Of a stretch of 64,000 nucleotides of DNA, positions 17,720 to 27,087 are shown piece after piece. The DNA comes from Elusimicrobiota bacterium (lineage in GTDB: Bacteria; Elusimicrobiota; Elusimicrobia; FEN-1173). Both the position numbers and the translations under genes were made by a program. How positions within the stretch are numbered: the stretch's first letter is position 1; the number at the start of each line of letters is the position of its first letter. Under the pieces are notes generated by a model. That model worked only from the letters and a program-made list of their open reading frames with translations. It was not told the DNA's origin and ran no database searches. The stretch is taken from contig JADJZR010000001.1 in NCBI GenBank assembly GCA_016715645.1, positions 1 to 64,000 on the forward strand, in the 5' to 3' direction.

Positions 17720-18301
17720 TTAAAACAGGGCGATGCCCGCCATGATTTTCCCGTACATCCCGGAAAGGTCCACGCTGGTCGATCCGTCGCCGGTCTCGAG
17801 CCGGAGATTGGTGTAGCCCAGCTCTCCTCCCACGATAACCCGACCCAGCTTAAAACCGGCTTCAGCCGCCAAGGTGTATGTGGGGTTGCTGCTGTCGAGA
17901 TCCGTGGTGGAACCACCAAACCCCGTGATTTCACCCGAGGGATAGCCGATCCCCGCAATGGGCCCGAGGTAAACCCAATTGTCCAGAATCCGGAAATCCA
18001 CAAGAAGGGTCAAATTCGTCGCGTCGATTTCCCCGTTGACCCCCCCGTTGGATCCCTTTGTATTTAACCATTCGTTACGGAGCCCGACCCCAAAAGGCCC
18101 TGGGAAGTTCAAAAATAAGTCCAGATTGTAATTGTCAGAGTTTTCGAAATTCACTCCCCCTTCTTGGTCTGACAGGTCATCCAAACTCGTCCCATTCACC
18201 CCAGCGCCACCTCGCACCTCCAACAAACCGTCCGCCTTCGCCGATACAACCCCGAGGGCCAACAGAATGATCGCGGCCAATCCAATTAATTTGGTTTTCA
18301 T
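17720..18301 (-). CDS. Outer-membrane beta-barrel protein (OmpA/OmpX-like porin family)
   Basis: The 193-residue precursor has a signal peptide (MKTKLIGLAAIILLALGVVSAKA, cleaved before DG), alternating beta-strand patterns and a C-terminal Phe (MAGIALF), the signal for Bam-dependent assembly. Size suggests an 8-stranded barrel. Glycine- and asparagine-rich loops (LNTKGSNGGVNGEIDATN) fit surface loops. No specific function can be assigned. Confidence 0.75.
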   Translation of the reverse strand: MKTKLIGLAAIILLALGVVSAKADGLLEVRGGAGVNGTSLDDLSDQEGGVNFENSDNYNLDLFLNFPGPFGVGLRNEWLNTKGSNGGVNGEIDATNLTLLVDFRILDNWVYLGPIAGIGYPSGEITGFGGSTTDLDSSNPTYTLAAEAGFKLGRVIVGGELGYTNLRLETGDGSTSVDLSGMYGKIMAGIALF

Positions 18302-18438
18302 TTTTGATCCTCCTCGACTTGAAGATGGCCGATGTAAATGGCCTGTTGTATCGCTTCCATGGTCCCAAAATAAATGCGATCTGTCAAATATTGCGGGGAA
18401 CCTTTTGGGAAATCAGATTAACGACGGAGGAATCTCCG

Positions 18439-19155
18439 CTACAGGATCGGGGTTTGCGCGCGGTGGCGCAGGGTTTTAAGGGCGAAGGCAGAATCAGGAG
18501 CGGCGAAAATGGCGTTGCCCGCCACCAGAACATTGGCTCCCGCATGAACCGCGAGAGGGGCGGTGTCGTTATTGATGCCGCCGTCCACCTCAACCCAGGG
18601 CCGCCGCGACGGCGCCATTCCGGCGCATTGTTCGCGCAACCACCGAATTTTGGGGATCATGTCGGGCATAAACGATTGGCCCCCAAACCCCGGCTCAACG
18701 GTCATCACCAACACCAGGTTTAACTCTTTCAGATACGGCGCTACTTTCTGAATCGGCGTTCGCGGACGAACCGACAGGCCCGCTTGGCAACCGGACTTTT
18801 TAATCAAACGGATCACCTCGGCGGGTCGACGACACGCTTCCCAATGAACCGTAATGTTCCAAGCCCCGGCTTTGGCGAAAGCGGGAATATAATTTTCGGG
18901 GTTCTCAATCATCAAATGAACGTCTTGGGGCAAGGACGTGCACTTTTTAAGCCAGTGGACCACCACGGGGCCCACGGTGATGTTCGGGACAAAATGGCCG
19001 TCCATCACGTCCACATGGACCCAATCCGCTCCCGCTTTTTCGACCCGTCGCACGTCTTCGCCCAGGCGGGCGAAGTCCGCCGACAGGATCGACGGGGCCA
19101 TCACAAGAGGCCCGGTCGTCCGTGGGCGAAGAGAGCCTGTTGGGATCGTTGTCAT
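18439..19155 (-). CDS. rpe: Ribulose-phosphate 3-epimerase
   Basis: Interconverts ribulose 5-phosphate and xylulose 5-phosphate in the pentose phosphate pathway. The family motifs are all present: APSILSADFARLGED, the metal ligands in WVHVDVMDGHFVPN, HLMIENPENY, VLVMTVEPGFGGQSF and the phosphate-binding VEVDGGIN. The ATG overlaps the stop of the PASTA gene (ATGA), giving an 18-residue N-terminal extension relative to the usual start at MAPSIL. Either start is possible. Confidence 0.95.
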   Translation of the reverse strand: MTTIPTGSLRPRTTGPLVMAPSILSADFARLGEDVRRVEKAGADWVHVDVMDGHFVPNITVGPVVVHWLKKCTSLPQDVHLMIENPENYIPAFAKAGAWNITVHWEACRRPAEVIRLIKKSGCQAGLSVRPRTPIQKVAPYLKELNLVLVMTVEPGFGGQSFMPDMIPKIRWLREQCAGMAPSRRPWVEVDGGINNDTAPLAVHAGANVLVAGNAIFAAPDSAFALKTLRHRAQTPIL

Positions 19156-19976
19156 GGATGGATCGGCACGGACACCGGCACCGTGGACACCGCCACGACG
19201 AACGTGAGCAACGTTTTTTCGTTGACCGGAGTGTCCGGCGCGGGAGACTGGCGCATCACTGTCCCCGGGGAAAAAACGGAACTTGATTCTTCTTTTACTT
19301 CCGGCGAAATTTTTTGAGCGTCCGCCCAGGCTCGGGCCGTTTCGATCGGTTGGTTCATAAAAGCGGGCATCAAGACCACCCCTTGCGGCGGTGGACCTTT
19401 GGATACTTTCAGGTCCACCATCGTGCCTGGCCGAGTCGAACCACCCGACACAGGATTTTGCATGAGCACAATCCCGACCGGCGATTCCAACGAATAGCTT
19501 TGGGAGACCGCGCCCAATACAAGTCCCGCCGCCCGCAAACGGTTTTGCGCTTCGGTTAACGCAATGGCCACCAAATCCGGGACAAAGGCCACTTCGCCGC
19601 CCGAGGACAACGTGACCCTCACAATTTTTCCTTCCCGCACATTAAACCCGGCCGGCGGCGCCTGCCGTAAAATGGCGCCCGGTGGCAAACGATCGTCATA
19701 CTGAACACCCTCTTTGGCAATGGCCAATTCAAGGGGCGACAGCAGGTCCAAGGCCTGTTCAAGAGATTTTCCGGCCACGTCGGGGACCTCCACCACTTTA
19801 CGTGAATGCAGAAAACCCGACACCACCCAATGCAAGGAGACCATCAAGCAAAGGCCCGCCAACGCGGATAACCCTGCCAAAGTCAAAATTGAGGGTTGAC
19901 TCACCCCTTGCCCCATTCGGGCCGCCAAAGACGCTAGGCGAGAGGGTCGCGCGTCTGCCTGCGTATCTTGAATCAT
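19152..19976 (-). CDS. Membrane-anchored PASTA-domain protein
   Basis: About 274 residues from the ATG at 19976: a short cytoplasmic N-terminus, one transmembrane segment (about residues 29-52) and three PASTA repeats outside (VPDVAGKSLEQALDLL, VPDLVAIALTEAQNRL, MPAFMNQPIETARAWA). PASTA domains bind peptidoglycan or lipid II. No kinase or transpeptidase domain is attached, so this may be a stand-alone wall sensor or a split partner. It overlaps rpe by 4 bases and follows rlmN by 22. Confidence 0.85.
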   Translation of the reverse strand: MIQDTQADARPSRLASLAARMGQGVSQPSILTLAGLSALAGLCLMVSLHWVVSGFLHSRKVVEVPDVAGKSLEQALDLLSPLELAIAKEGVQYDDRLPPGAILRQAPPAGFNVREGKIVRVTLSSGGEVAFVPDLVAIALTEAQNRLRAAGLVLGAVSQSYSLESPVGIVLMQNPVSGGSTRPGTMVDLKVSKGPPPQGVVLMPAFMNQPIETARAWADAQKISPEVKEESSSVFSPGTVMRQSPAPDTPVNEKTLLTFVVAVSTVPVSVPIHP

Positions 19977-19998
19977 GTCGTTGTGTTCCCTCCTTTCT

Positions 19999-21063
19999 TT
20001 AGGCCCGCACCGCTTCGCCCAACTGGCCACACCCGGCGGAAATGTCGGTGCCCTGGGGTTTGCGCAAACGGACAAACAGCCCCCGCTGAGTCAATATTTT
20101 AGCGAACTCCCGCACGGTCGCGTCATCGGGCGTCTGGTAGGGCAATCCTTCCACCGGATTATAGGCGATTAAATTCACCCACGCCTTTTTGGCCCGCAAA
20201 AGGTTGGCCAACCGTTGAGCCTCACGAACAGAATCGTTCACGCCTTTAATCACTATGTATTCAAACGTCACCCGGCCACGCCCCGTGGCCCGCTGATAGG
20301 CCCAGGCCGCGTTCAAAAGATCTTTGATCGTCCATGCCGAGGATTTGGGCAACAGCTTTTTGCGCGTCTCATCGGTGGCCGCATGCAAACTGATGGCCAA
20401 ATTGACGTGGGGAGCCGTCTGCGCCAACATCGTGATCTGAGGCACCAACCCCGACGTGGACACCGTCACATGCCGCGCGCCATAGTTCAACCCCAACGGC
20501 GAACGAATTACTTGAAGCGCTTGAACCAAATTCGTGAAATTGGCCAGGGGTTCGCCCATCCCCATGAACACCAGACTATTAATTTTTCGACCGAACGCCT
20601 CTTCGGCCCAAAACACCTGTTCGACCATTTCCGCCGCCGACAAGTTCCGTTCCAACGCAACCCGCCCCGACGCGCAAAACACGCATCCCCACGCGCATCC
20701 GATTTGGGTGGACAAACACAGGGCCGACCGGTCCCCCTCCCCGCCCTTGGCCGGAAGGTAGACCGATGAGAAACTTTTTTTGTCGGATGTTTCAAAAAAG
20801 AGCCGAGCCGTACCGTCTTGGGCCGACACTTCCCGTCGGCGCAGAACCAGGGTCCGGAGGCGAAAAGTTCCCTCCCACTTCTCCCGCAAAGTCTCTGGCA
20901 AATCGCTCATTTCGGCGAACGTTCTAACGCGCCGATCGAACACCCAGGTATGTACCTGACGAACCCGATAAGAGTCTTTAGGCTCTAGTTCGAACGCCTT
21001 GAACCAGTCGTTAAACGGGATATCCAGCAAGGGCCGCTTAACGGCGGCGGAAGGAACCGTCAC
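19999..21063 (-). CDS. rlmN: 23S rRNA (adenine2503-C2)-methyltransferase RlmN
   Basis: A radical-SAM enzyme that methylates A2503 of 23S rRNA and A37 of some tRNAs. The 354-residue protein has the CxxxCxxC cluster in GCAWGCVFCASG, the GMGEPLANF motif, SLHAATDETR and the C-terminal catalytic cysteine in DISAGCGQL. Length is typical. It lies in a minus-strand run of translation and quality-control genes (def, fmt, htpX). Confidence 0.96.
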   Translation of the reverse strand: MTVPSAAVKRPLLDIPFNDWFKAFELEPKDSYRVRQVHTWVFDRRVRTFAEMSDLPETLREKWEGTFRLRTLVLRRREVSAQDGTARLFFETSDKKSFSSVYLPAKGGEGDRSALCLSTQIGCAWGCVFCASGRVALERNLSAAEMVEQVFWAEEAFGRKINSLVFMGMGEPLANFTNLVQALQVIRSPLGLNYGARHVTVSTSGLVPQITMLAQTAPHVNLAISLHAATDETRKKLLPKSSAWTIKDLLNAAWAYQRATGRGRVTFEYIVIKGVNDSVREAQRLANLLRAKKAWVNLIAYNPVEGLPYQTPDDATVREFAKILTQRGLFVRLRKPQGTDISAGCGQLGEAVRA

Positions 21064-21075
21064 AAAGGATTCGTT

Positions 21076-21969
21076 TTAAAAGGCGCCGGGTTGACGCAAG
21101 CGGGCGATTCGCTGTTCCAAAGGCGGATGGGTGGACAACAACGCCATCAACCCGCCCGGTTTACCGGAAATTTTAAACGCCGCCAAGGTGGGCGCTCGTT
21201 TGTCCGTTACTCCCAAGCCACGGCGCAATCCTTCCAGGGCGGCAATCATCTTTTCACGCCCCGTCAACCGCGCGCCCCCGGCGTCGGCCCGAAATTCCCG
21301 ATATCGAGAGAAACCCGCCACCACAATCATCCCCAAGAAACTGAGCAAAATTTCCAAAACAATCGTGACCATAAACTGCACGCTTCGACGGCTTTCTTCT
21401 TTCACGTTTTGGCTGAGCGCAAAGGCCGCCACCCGGGCCAAAAACATCACAAAGGCGTTCACCACCCCTTGCAACAGCGTCATGGTCACCATGTCGCCGT
21501 TGGCAATGTGGGCCACTTCATGGCCCAAAACGCCTTCGATTTGGTCGTGGTCCATTCGGTCCATTAGGCCCGTGGACACCGCCACCAACGACCGGCTTTT
21601 GGTGGGCCCCGTGGCGAACGCGTTCATTTCAGGGCTTTGGTAAACCCCTACCTGGGGCATTTCCGGAAGATTGGCGCCCCGCGCCAAATGATGGACGGTT
21701 TGAACCAACCACGCCGCGTCGCCCGTGGCCGTGGCGGGATCGATGACTTTGACCCCCAGGGCCATTTTCGCCATGATCCGGGAAATCGCCAGGGAAATCA
21801 ACGCTCCGCCCATACCCCACACCAGGCAGAATATTGCCAATGACCGAAAATCTAGTCCGTAGGCGGTCAAATAGGGCCGGACGTTCAACAGATTGAGAAC
21901 GATCGATATCGTCGCCACCACCAACAGGTTCACCATCATAAACAGAAAGATGCGTTTCATAAACGCCAT
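21076..21969 (-). CDS. htpX: Membrane zinc metalloprotease HtpX
   Basis: An M48 protease that degrades misfolded inner-membrane proteins. The 297-residue protein has two N-terminal transmembrane segments (residues about 5-25 and 40-62), the HExxH zinc site in GHEVAHIANGD and another membrane pair in the middle. The downstream Glu ligand is probably in SRYREFRADAGG. The C-terminus STHPPLEQRIARL is characteristic. Confidence 0.94.
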   Translation of the reverse strand: MAFMKRIFLFMMVNLLVVATISIVLNLLNVRPYLTAYGLDFRSLAIFCLVWGMGGALISLAISRIMAKMALGVKVIDPATATGDAAWLVQTVHHLARGANLPEMPQVGVYQSPEMNAFATGPTKSRSLVAVSTGLMDRMDHDQIEGVLGHEVAHIANGDMVTMTLLQGVVNAFVMFLARVAAFALSQNVKEESRRSVQFMVTIVLEILLSFLGMIVVAGFSRYREFRADAGGARLTGREKMIAALEGLRRGLGVTDKRAPTLAAFKISGKPGGLMALLSTHPPLEQRIARLRQPGAF

Positions 21970-21984
21970 ACGTTCCTCCTTTTA

Positions 21985-22911
21985 TTACTCAAACCGGTCG
22001 CCCACCGCCAGGCGGGCGCCGTTCCAAAAACTGACCGCGTCCATTTCTTTTTTTCCTTCCGGTTGAACGCGGAGAACACACAGGTTATCGCCGGCACATT
22101 TTACCAAAAAACCCCGGCCCTTCTCGAGAGACAGGATGGTCCCGGCCTCCCCGTGCCCGGACCCACTCACCTGGGCGGCGCGAATCTTTACACGTTGGCC
22201 TCTCAAAACCGCGTAAGCGCCGGGCCATTCCAACGTTCCCCGAACCAAGTTGACCACGTCCCCGGCGGACTGTTCCCCCCACCGGATACGGCCGTCGTCC
22301 TTCTTTAACGATGGGGCCAGGGTGGGAGTTCCCGTTTGGGGGTCGGGCATCCAAGGCGCCTCTTCTTTTTTGCGGAGAAACTCTCCCAACAGGTCAAGCC
22401 CCATACTCACCAGGCGATCCCTTAAAGTGACCACGTTGTCGTCCGGCAAAAGCGGGGTGGCCCTCTGCAGATAGACGGGCCCCGTGTCCAACCCCTTCTC
22501 GATCTGAAAAAGAGAGACCCCGGTTTCTTTTTCGCCCCGAATCAAGGCCCACTGCATGGGCGCGGCGCCGCGGTATTTGGGGACAAGGGAAAAATGAACG
22601 TTGATCAACCCGTGTTGGGGCTCGTTAAACACCGGGGACGGGATCAAATGGCCGTAGGCCACAACGACTCCCACGTCGGGCGTTTGTCCGAACGCCGAAG
22701 CCATACGAAACCCCGCCAAGGATTCGGGTTGTTGAACCGGCAGTCCCAGAGCCAAGGCGGCCCGTTTGACCTCGGTGGGCGTCACCGCGTAGCCCCGACC
22801 GGCGGGGCGGTCCGGCGAAGTGACCACCCCGATCACCCGGGACCGTTGGGCCAATCGCTCCAAAAACGGCACCGCCACCGCGGGCGTTCCAAAAAAGACC
22901 GTTTTCAGCAA
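21985..22911 (-). CDS. fmt: Methionyl-tRNA formyltransferase
   Basis: Formylates initiator Met-tRNA using 10-formyltetrahydrofolate. The N-terminal VFFGTPAVAVPFLE, the catalytic region NVHFSLVPKYRGAAPMQWAL and TGVSLFQIEKGLDTGPV match the family. The C-terminal OB-fold domain follows from about residue 205. The ATG lies directly after the stop of def, the classic def-fmt arrangement. Confidence 0.96.
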   Translation of the reverse strand: MLKTVFFGTPAVAVPFLERLAQRSRVIGVVTSPDRPAGRGYAVTPTEVKRAALALGLPVQQPESLAGFRMASAFGQTPDVGVVVAYGHLIPSPVFNEPQHGLINVHFSLVPKYRGAAPMQWALIRGEKETGVSLFQIEKGLDTGPVYLQRATPLLPDDNVVTLRDRLVSMGLDLLGEFLRKKEEAPWMPDPQTGTPTLAPSLKKDDGRIRWGEQSAGDVVNLVRGTLEWPGAYAVLRGQRVKIRAAQVSGSGHGEAGTILSLEKGRGFLVKCAGDNLCVLRVQPEGKKEMDAVSFWNGARLAVGDRFE

Positions 22912-22912
22912 T

Positions 22913-23458
22913 CTACCAAAGACCCGCTTTCTTGCGCTTACGTATTTCCCACAGGGCTTTGACCCGCTGGGGCAAGGACAGACGATCGATCATGACCACT
23001 CCGTCCAAGTGGTCCATTTCGTGCTGGAGGCATCGAGACAACAGACCTTCGGCTTCGATGGTGACGGGCAGACCCTTCTCGTTGATGGCCGACACTTTCA
23101 CCCACGCCCACCGTGGAACCGTCACCTGAATGCCCGGGAACGAAAGGCATCCCTCCTCGGACTTGATCTGGCCTTTGTGCGCGTCTATTCGGGGATTGAT
23201 TAAAGCCAAAGGCTGACTTTTTCCGTCGGAAGCCACGTCCACCACCATCACCCGCACAGAAATGCCCACCTGGGGCGCGGCCAGGCCGATGCCGGGTTCC
23301 GCGTACATGGTGTTAAACATCGCCGGGATCAAACGCAACACGGCGTCATCGATGGCCGCCACCGGTTTGGCCTTTTTCACCAACACCGGATCGCCGTATT
23401 TCACGATCGGCAACAGGGCCGGGACATTTTTGGGGATGGGATGTTCCATTGCTCCCAT
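22913..23458 (-). CDS. def: Peptide deformylase
   Basis: Removes the N-formyl group from nascent proteins using Fe2+ or Zn2+. The three motifs are present: GIGLAAPQVG, EGCLSFPG and QHEMDHLDG. The start at 23458 was chosen because CGGAG lies about 9 bases upstream; an ATG three codons later is also possible. The C-terminus ends in a basic RKRKKAGLW. Confidence 0.95.
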   Translation of the reverse strand: MGAMEHPIPKNVPALLPIVKYGDPVLVKKAKPVAAIDDAVLRLIPAMFNTMYAEPGIGLAAPQVGISVRVMVVDVASDGKSQPLALINPRIDAHKGQIKSEEGCLSFPGIQVTVPRWAWVKVSAINEKGLPVTIEAEGLLSRCLQHEMDHLDGVVMIDRLSLPQRVKALWEIRKRKKAGLW

Positions 23459-23492
23459 TGTATCAATCTCCGACGGAATTAACAATATATGA

Positions 23493-24557
23493 CTATTGTT
23501 TATGTGTATCTGCAAAATCCGATTGGATCAGTGAGGGCGCGGGCGCGGTATCGGCGATGGTGGACAACTTGTCTTGAACCCGTTGCAGTCGGCGGTCGGC
23601 GTCGTCGTGTTTGGTTTTGGCGTTGGACAAATGCCGGCCCAGCAGATCAAATTCGTCGGCGAAACGTTCCATGTCGCCGCGCAGACGGGCCAAATCTTCC
23701 ATGATCCGGCGGGCGTTTTCTTCAATCTGAAACCCGCGCAATCCCAATGCAATCACTTGGAGGTAGGCGTAGAAACTGCCGGGCGATACCGGCACCACCC
23801 GTCGGCTGAGGGCGTATTCCATGAGGGCGCCGTCCTCGTCGTCTTTGACGATGCACTCGTAATAGACGTTCTCGGCGGGGATGTAGAGCAACGCGAAATC
23901 GAAGGTCCCTTCGTCCGGAAGAATGTACTTGGACGCCACCGCGTCCACATGCTTTCGCATGTCCTGGGCGAACTTCTTGCGCAGGCCCCTGCGCTCGTCG
24001 TCGTTGCCCGCGTCCATCATTTTGCGAAAATTTTCCAGGGGAAACTTCGCGTCCACCGGCGCCAACCGGCCGCCCAGGCGGATCACCGCGTCCACTGTTT
24101 CCCGGGTTTTAAAAGAATACTGAAACATCACGTGCTGGGGCGGCAGAATTTGAGTGAGCAAGTCGGTGAGTAAAAATTCGCCCAATCCGCCCCGTAATTT
24201 AGGCGCTTTTAAAATATTTTGAAGACCGGCAATGTCTTTGCCCACTTCCAAAATTCGTTCCGACGCCTGGCTGAGGGCGCCCAGCCCTTTGTGCACGTCG
24301 CCCACCGCCCGTGTGGCGCTGTCCAAGCGATCGCCAACGGATTTTTGGCTTTCCATGACCCGTTGGCCCACAGCCTCCAATTGGCGGTTCACTTCGGAAG
24401 TCATTTTCAAAAGATGTTGGGTCAGCGCGTCGGTTTGAGCCCGGCCGGTTTCGGCCGATTGACGGCGCAGGGTCTCAATTTGGCGAAAAAGAACCACCAG
24501 AAACGCCGCCACCGCCGCGCACACCCCCGTCACCAGAACAACCGTCAACAGGGACAT
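23493..24557 (-). CDS. rmuC: DNA recombination protein RmuC homologue
   Basis: From the ATG at 24557, 354 residues: an N-terminal membrane anchor (MSLLTVVLVTGVCAAVAAFL), a coiled coil to about residue 110 and a PD-(D/E)xK nuclease-like domain (GGLGEFLLTDLL, APVDAKFPLENF, FALLYIPAENVYYE). RmuC proteins limit inversions at short repeats. The start is one base after the stop of the upstream gene, implying coupling. Confidence 0.9.
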   Translation of the reverse strand: MSLLTVVLVTGVCAAVAAFLVVLFRQIETLRRQSAETGRAQTDALTQHLLKMTSEVNRQLEAVGQRVMESQKSVGDRLDSATRAVGDVHKGLGALSQASERILEVGKDIAGLQNILKAPKLRGGLGEFLLTDLLTQILPPQHVMFQYSFKTRETVDAVIRLGGRLAPVDAKFPLENFRKMMDAGNDDERRGLRKKFAQDMRKHVDAVASKYILPDEGTFDFALLYIPAENVYYECIVKDDEDGALMEYALSRRVVPVSPGSFYAYLQVIALGLRGFQIEENARRIMEDLARLRGDMERFADEFDLLGRHLSNAKTKHDDADRRLQRVQDKLSTIADTAPAPSLIQSDFADTHKQ

Positions 24558-24558
24558 T

Positions 24559-25260
24559 TCAGTGCGCTCGGCCGGACCGCGCCGCAAACCGGGTCCGCAA
24601 CAGGTGAATCCAATTCATGAGATCGTTGCGCAAACGGACACTTTCGGCGAACAGAGATTTGTAAAGTGTCCGATCCATGTGACGTTGGGGAATCCGCGAC
24701 AAAATGGAAACGCAATTTTCCGCGTGGCTCAACCCCCGCCGACAGCGGACAATGTTGCCGTTGACACCGAACGGATCGTACCCCACCCGATGGCCCAGGG
24801 CGACCAGACGGGGAATGGGGCGAGCGTTGTCGTCCAACTCGCAAAGACCTTTTTGAAATAATCGGTGAGACAAACTTTTGTATGTTTTGGCCAACAGGTT
24901 GGCGTAGCGGACTTGAACCAATACTTCTATTTTTCGGGAAAACTCCCCCGCCGCTAAAAAGAGGGGCAACCGTTCCGGATCCGCCCCAGGATGCCAAAAC
25001 GGGAGGCCGCGGGCGCCGTCTGGGCCCAGCGCGCGATCCAGCGAAAACGGGCGGGGCGGGGATTCGGGGTTGTCGGGATCCATGCCAAACGACCGAAGCA
25101 CCCGTCGAAAAGACAGGCTCGGATCAAGCCCGGGACGTTCCGGTGGCGCGCCCACTCGGCGGCGATCAAACGAAAGACGGTCCTGGGCGTCAAAGAAACG
25201 TTCCCAGTCGTCTTCGTCCCATCGTCCACCGAATTTAATATGCTCGAAGTCGTCGGCCAT
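24559..25260 (-). CDS. Conserved-looking protein of unknown function
   Basis: A 233-residue soluble protein, rich in Arg and Asp at the N-terminus (FGGRWDEDDWERFFDAQDRL) and helical in the C-terminal half (YANLLAKTYKSLSHRLF, ESVRLRNDLMNWIHLLRTRF). I recognise no domain, signal or membrane segment. Its stop precedes rmuC by one base, so the two are probably co-translated; a link to DNA maintenance is only guilt by association. Confidence 0.6.
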   Translation of the reverse strand: MADDFEHIKFGGRWDEDDWERFFDAQDRLSFDRRRVGAPPERPGLDPSLSFRRVLRSFGMDPDNPESPPRPFSLDRALGPDGARGLPFWHPGADPERLPLFLAAGEFSRKIEVLVQVRYANLLAKTYKSLSHRLFQKGLCELDDNARPIPRLVALGHRVGYDPFGVNGNIVRCRRGLSHAENCVSILSRIPQRHMDRTLYKSLFAESVRLRNDLMNWIHLLRTRFAARSGRAH

Positions 25261-25315
25261 AGGGGATTATTATACCACACGGGCCCGTCGGAAAAACCGC
25301 CGAGCGGCGGACGGG

Positions 25316-26182
25316 TCAATTCTCGTTGCGATACCGCCATTCGACCCAGGATTTGGCGGCGAGGGTGACAAGGGCCAGACAGGCCAACAAAGAAGCCACC
25401 GCGAAAGCGGCGGCGAAGTTGTATTCGTTATACAGGATCTCCACGTGCAAGGGGATGGTGTTGGTGCGGCCTCGGATGTGGCCGCTGACCACCGACACCG
25501 CGCCGAACTCTCCCATGGCGCGGGCGTTGCACAAAATCACCCCGTAGAGCAAACCCCACTTGATGTTGGGGAGTGTGACCCGCCAAAACATCTGCCACCC
25601 GCCGGCGCCCAACACAAAGGCCGCCTCTTCTTCGTCGGTCCCTTGGGATTGGAGAAGGGGGATCACCTCCCTCGCCACGAACGGAAATGTCACAAAGATC
25701 GTCGCCAAGACGATGCCGGGCACGGCGAACAAAATTTTTATTCCGTGATCGGACAGCCAGGGCCCGAACCACCCCTGCGCGCCGAACATCAAGACAAACA
25801 CCATCCCCGAAATCACCGGCGAGACGGAAAAGGGCAAATCGATTAAGGTGATCAAGAAGTTTCGGCCGGGAAACCGAAACCGCGTGATGGCCCAGGCCGC
25901 GGCCAGCCCGAACACCAAGTTCGCCGGCACCGAAATAAGCGCCGCCAAGAACGTCAGTTTAATGGCCGAAAGAGCCATGGGGTCCACAATGGCCTTTGCA
26001 AAAACCGCGATCCCCTTGGCGAAGGCGTTGACAAAAACCGACACGAGCGGTACCACTAAAAAGAGGGAGAGAAATGCCAACGCGACCCCAATCGCGATCC
26101 ATTGAACCCAGCGGGGTTCCGTTAACGACCGCGACGGGCCGAGAGCGCCTTTTCGAGCCAATCCAGTAGCGGAACCGGCCAT
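25316..26182 (-). CDS. cysW: Sulfate ABC transporter permease CysW
   Basis: One of two membrane subunits of the sulfate/thiosulfate importer. About 288 residues from the ATG at 26182, which overlaps the stop of cysT (TAATG); an in-frame start 18 bases earlier is less likely. Six transmembrane segments and the EAA loop (EEEAAFVLGAGGWQMFWRVTLP) that docks onto CysA are visible. The motif CNARAMGEFGAVSVVSG is typical of CysW. Confidence 0.93.
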   Translation of the reverse strand: MAGSATGLARKGALGPSRSLTEPRWVQWIAIGVALAFLSLFLVVPLVSVFVNAFAKGIAVFAKAIVDPMALSAIKLTFLAALISVPANLVFGLAAAWAITRFRFPGRNFLITLIDLPFSVSPVISGMVFVLMFGAQGWFGPWLSDHGIKILFAVPGIVLATIFVTFPFVAREVIPLLQSQGTDEEEAAFVLGAGGWQMFWRVTLPNIKWGLLYGVILCNARAMGEFGAVSVVSGHIRGRTNTIPLHVEILYNEYNFAAAFAVASLLACLALVTLAAKSWVEWRYRNEN

Positions 26183-27082
26183 TATTTTCCCCCCGTCCAA
26201 CGTCGGCTCCAGGCCTGGAGCAGGTTAATCGTCAACAAAATCGAAAATGAAATTACCAGCATCACCACGGCGATGGCGGTGGCTCCGGCGTAGTCGTATT
26301 GTTCCAGTTTGGTCATGATGAGCAACGGAGCAATTTCTGTTTTAAGCGGCATGTTGCCGGAAATAAACGCCACCGACCCGTATTCCCCCACCGCCCGAGC
26401 GAAGGAAAGGGCGAACCCCGTCAACAACGCGGGAATCAGCGGGGGGAACACCACCCGCCGAAGCGTTTGCCATCGGGTGGCACCCAACGTGAGCGCCGCC
26501 TCTTCCATGTCGGGTTCGGTGGATTCCAATACCGGTTGAAGGGTCCGGACCACGAAAGGCAGTCCAATAAATGTGAGCGCGATCACCACGCCCAGGGGCG
26601 CGAAGGCCGCTTGGATGCCCCATTTTGACAACGGCGCGCCGATCCACCCCGAGGGGGCGTAAACGGCGGTGAGCGCAATGCCGGCCACGGCGGTGGGCAA
26701 AGCGAAGGGCATATCCACCAGCGCGTCCACGATTTTTCGTCCGGGAAACGAATACCGAACCAGCACCCAGGCCACGAGCAGACCGAACACCGTGTTGATC
26801 GAGGCCGCCACCGCTGACGCGCCGAAGGTGAGCCGAAACGCCGCCACGACCCGGGGCGCGCTCACCACCTCCCAAAACGGGCCCCATCCCAACGTGGCCG
26901 TTTTGGCAAAGATCGTCGACAAAGGAAGAAGAACGATTAAACTGAGGTAAAAAATCGTGTAGCCGAACGTAAGCCCAAACCCCGGCAGAACACCGTGAAC
27001 CTTAATTTGTAACCGCCCCCCGCCCCCGGGGGGGGCCCCGGGGGGGGGGCGGGGGGGGGGGGGGGGGGCGGGGCGTTACCAT
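26182..27082 (-). CDS. cysT: Sulfate ABC transporter permease CysT, start obscured by a G/C homopolymer tract
   Basis: The clear open frame begins with a TTG at 26922, but in-frame coding sequence continues upstream (VHGVLPGFGLTFGYTIFYLS), exactly the usual CysT N-terminus. It then enters the low-complexity tract at about 27015-27073. An ATG at 27082, 6 bases after the cysA stop, is the likely true start, but it is out of frame by one base across the tract. Six transmembrane segments and the EAA loop (MEEAALTLGATRWQTLRRVVFP) are intact. Partner of CysW. Confidence 0.85.
27015..27075. repeat. G/C homopolymer tract at the 5-prime end of cysT
   Basis: Almost uninterrupted runs of C and G, including a run of seventeen G at 27052-27068. 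Unlike anything else in the window. Either a sequencing/assembly artefact or a slippage-prone tract within the CysT start region. Confidence 0.8.
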
Positions 27083-27087
27083 ACCGG

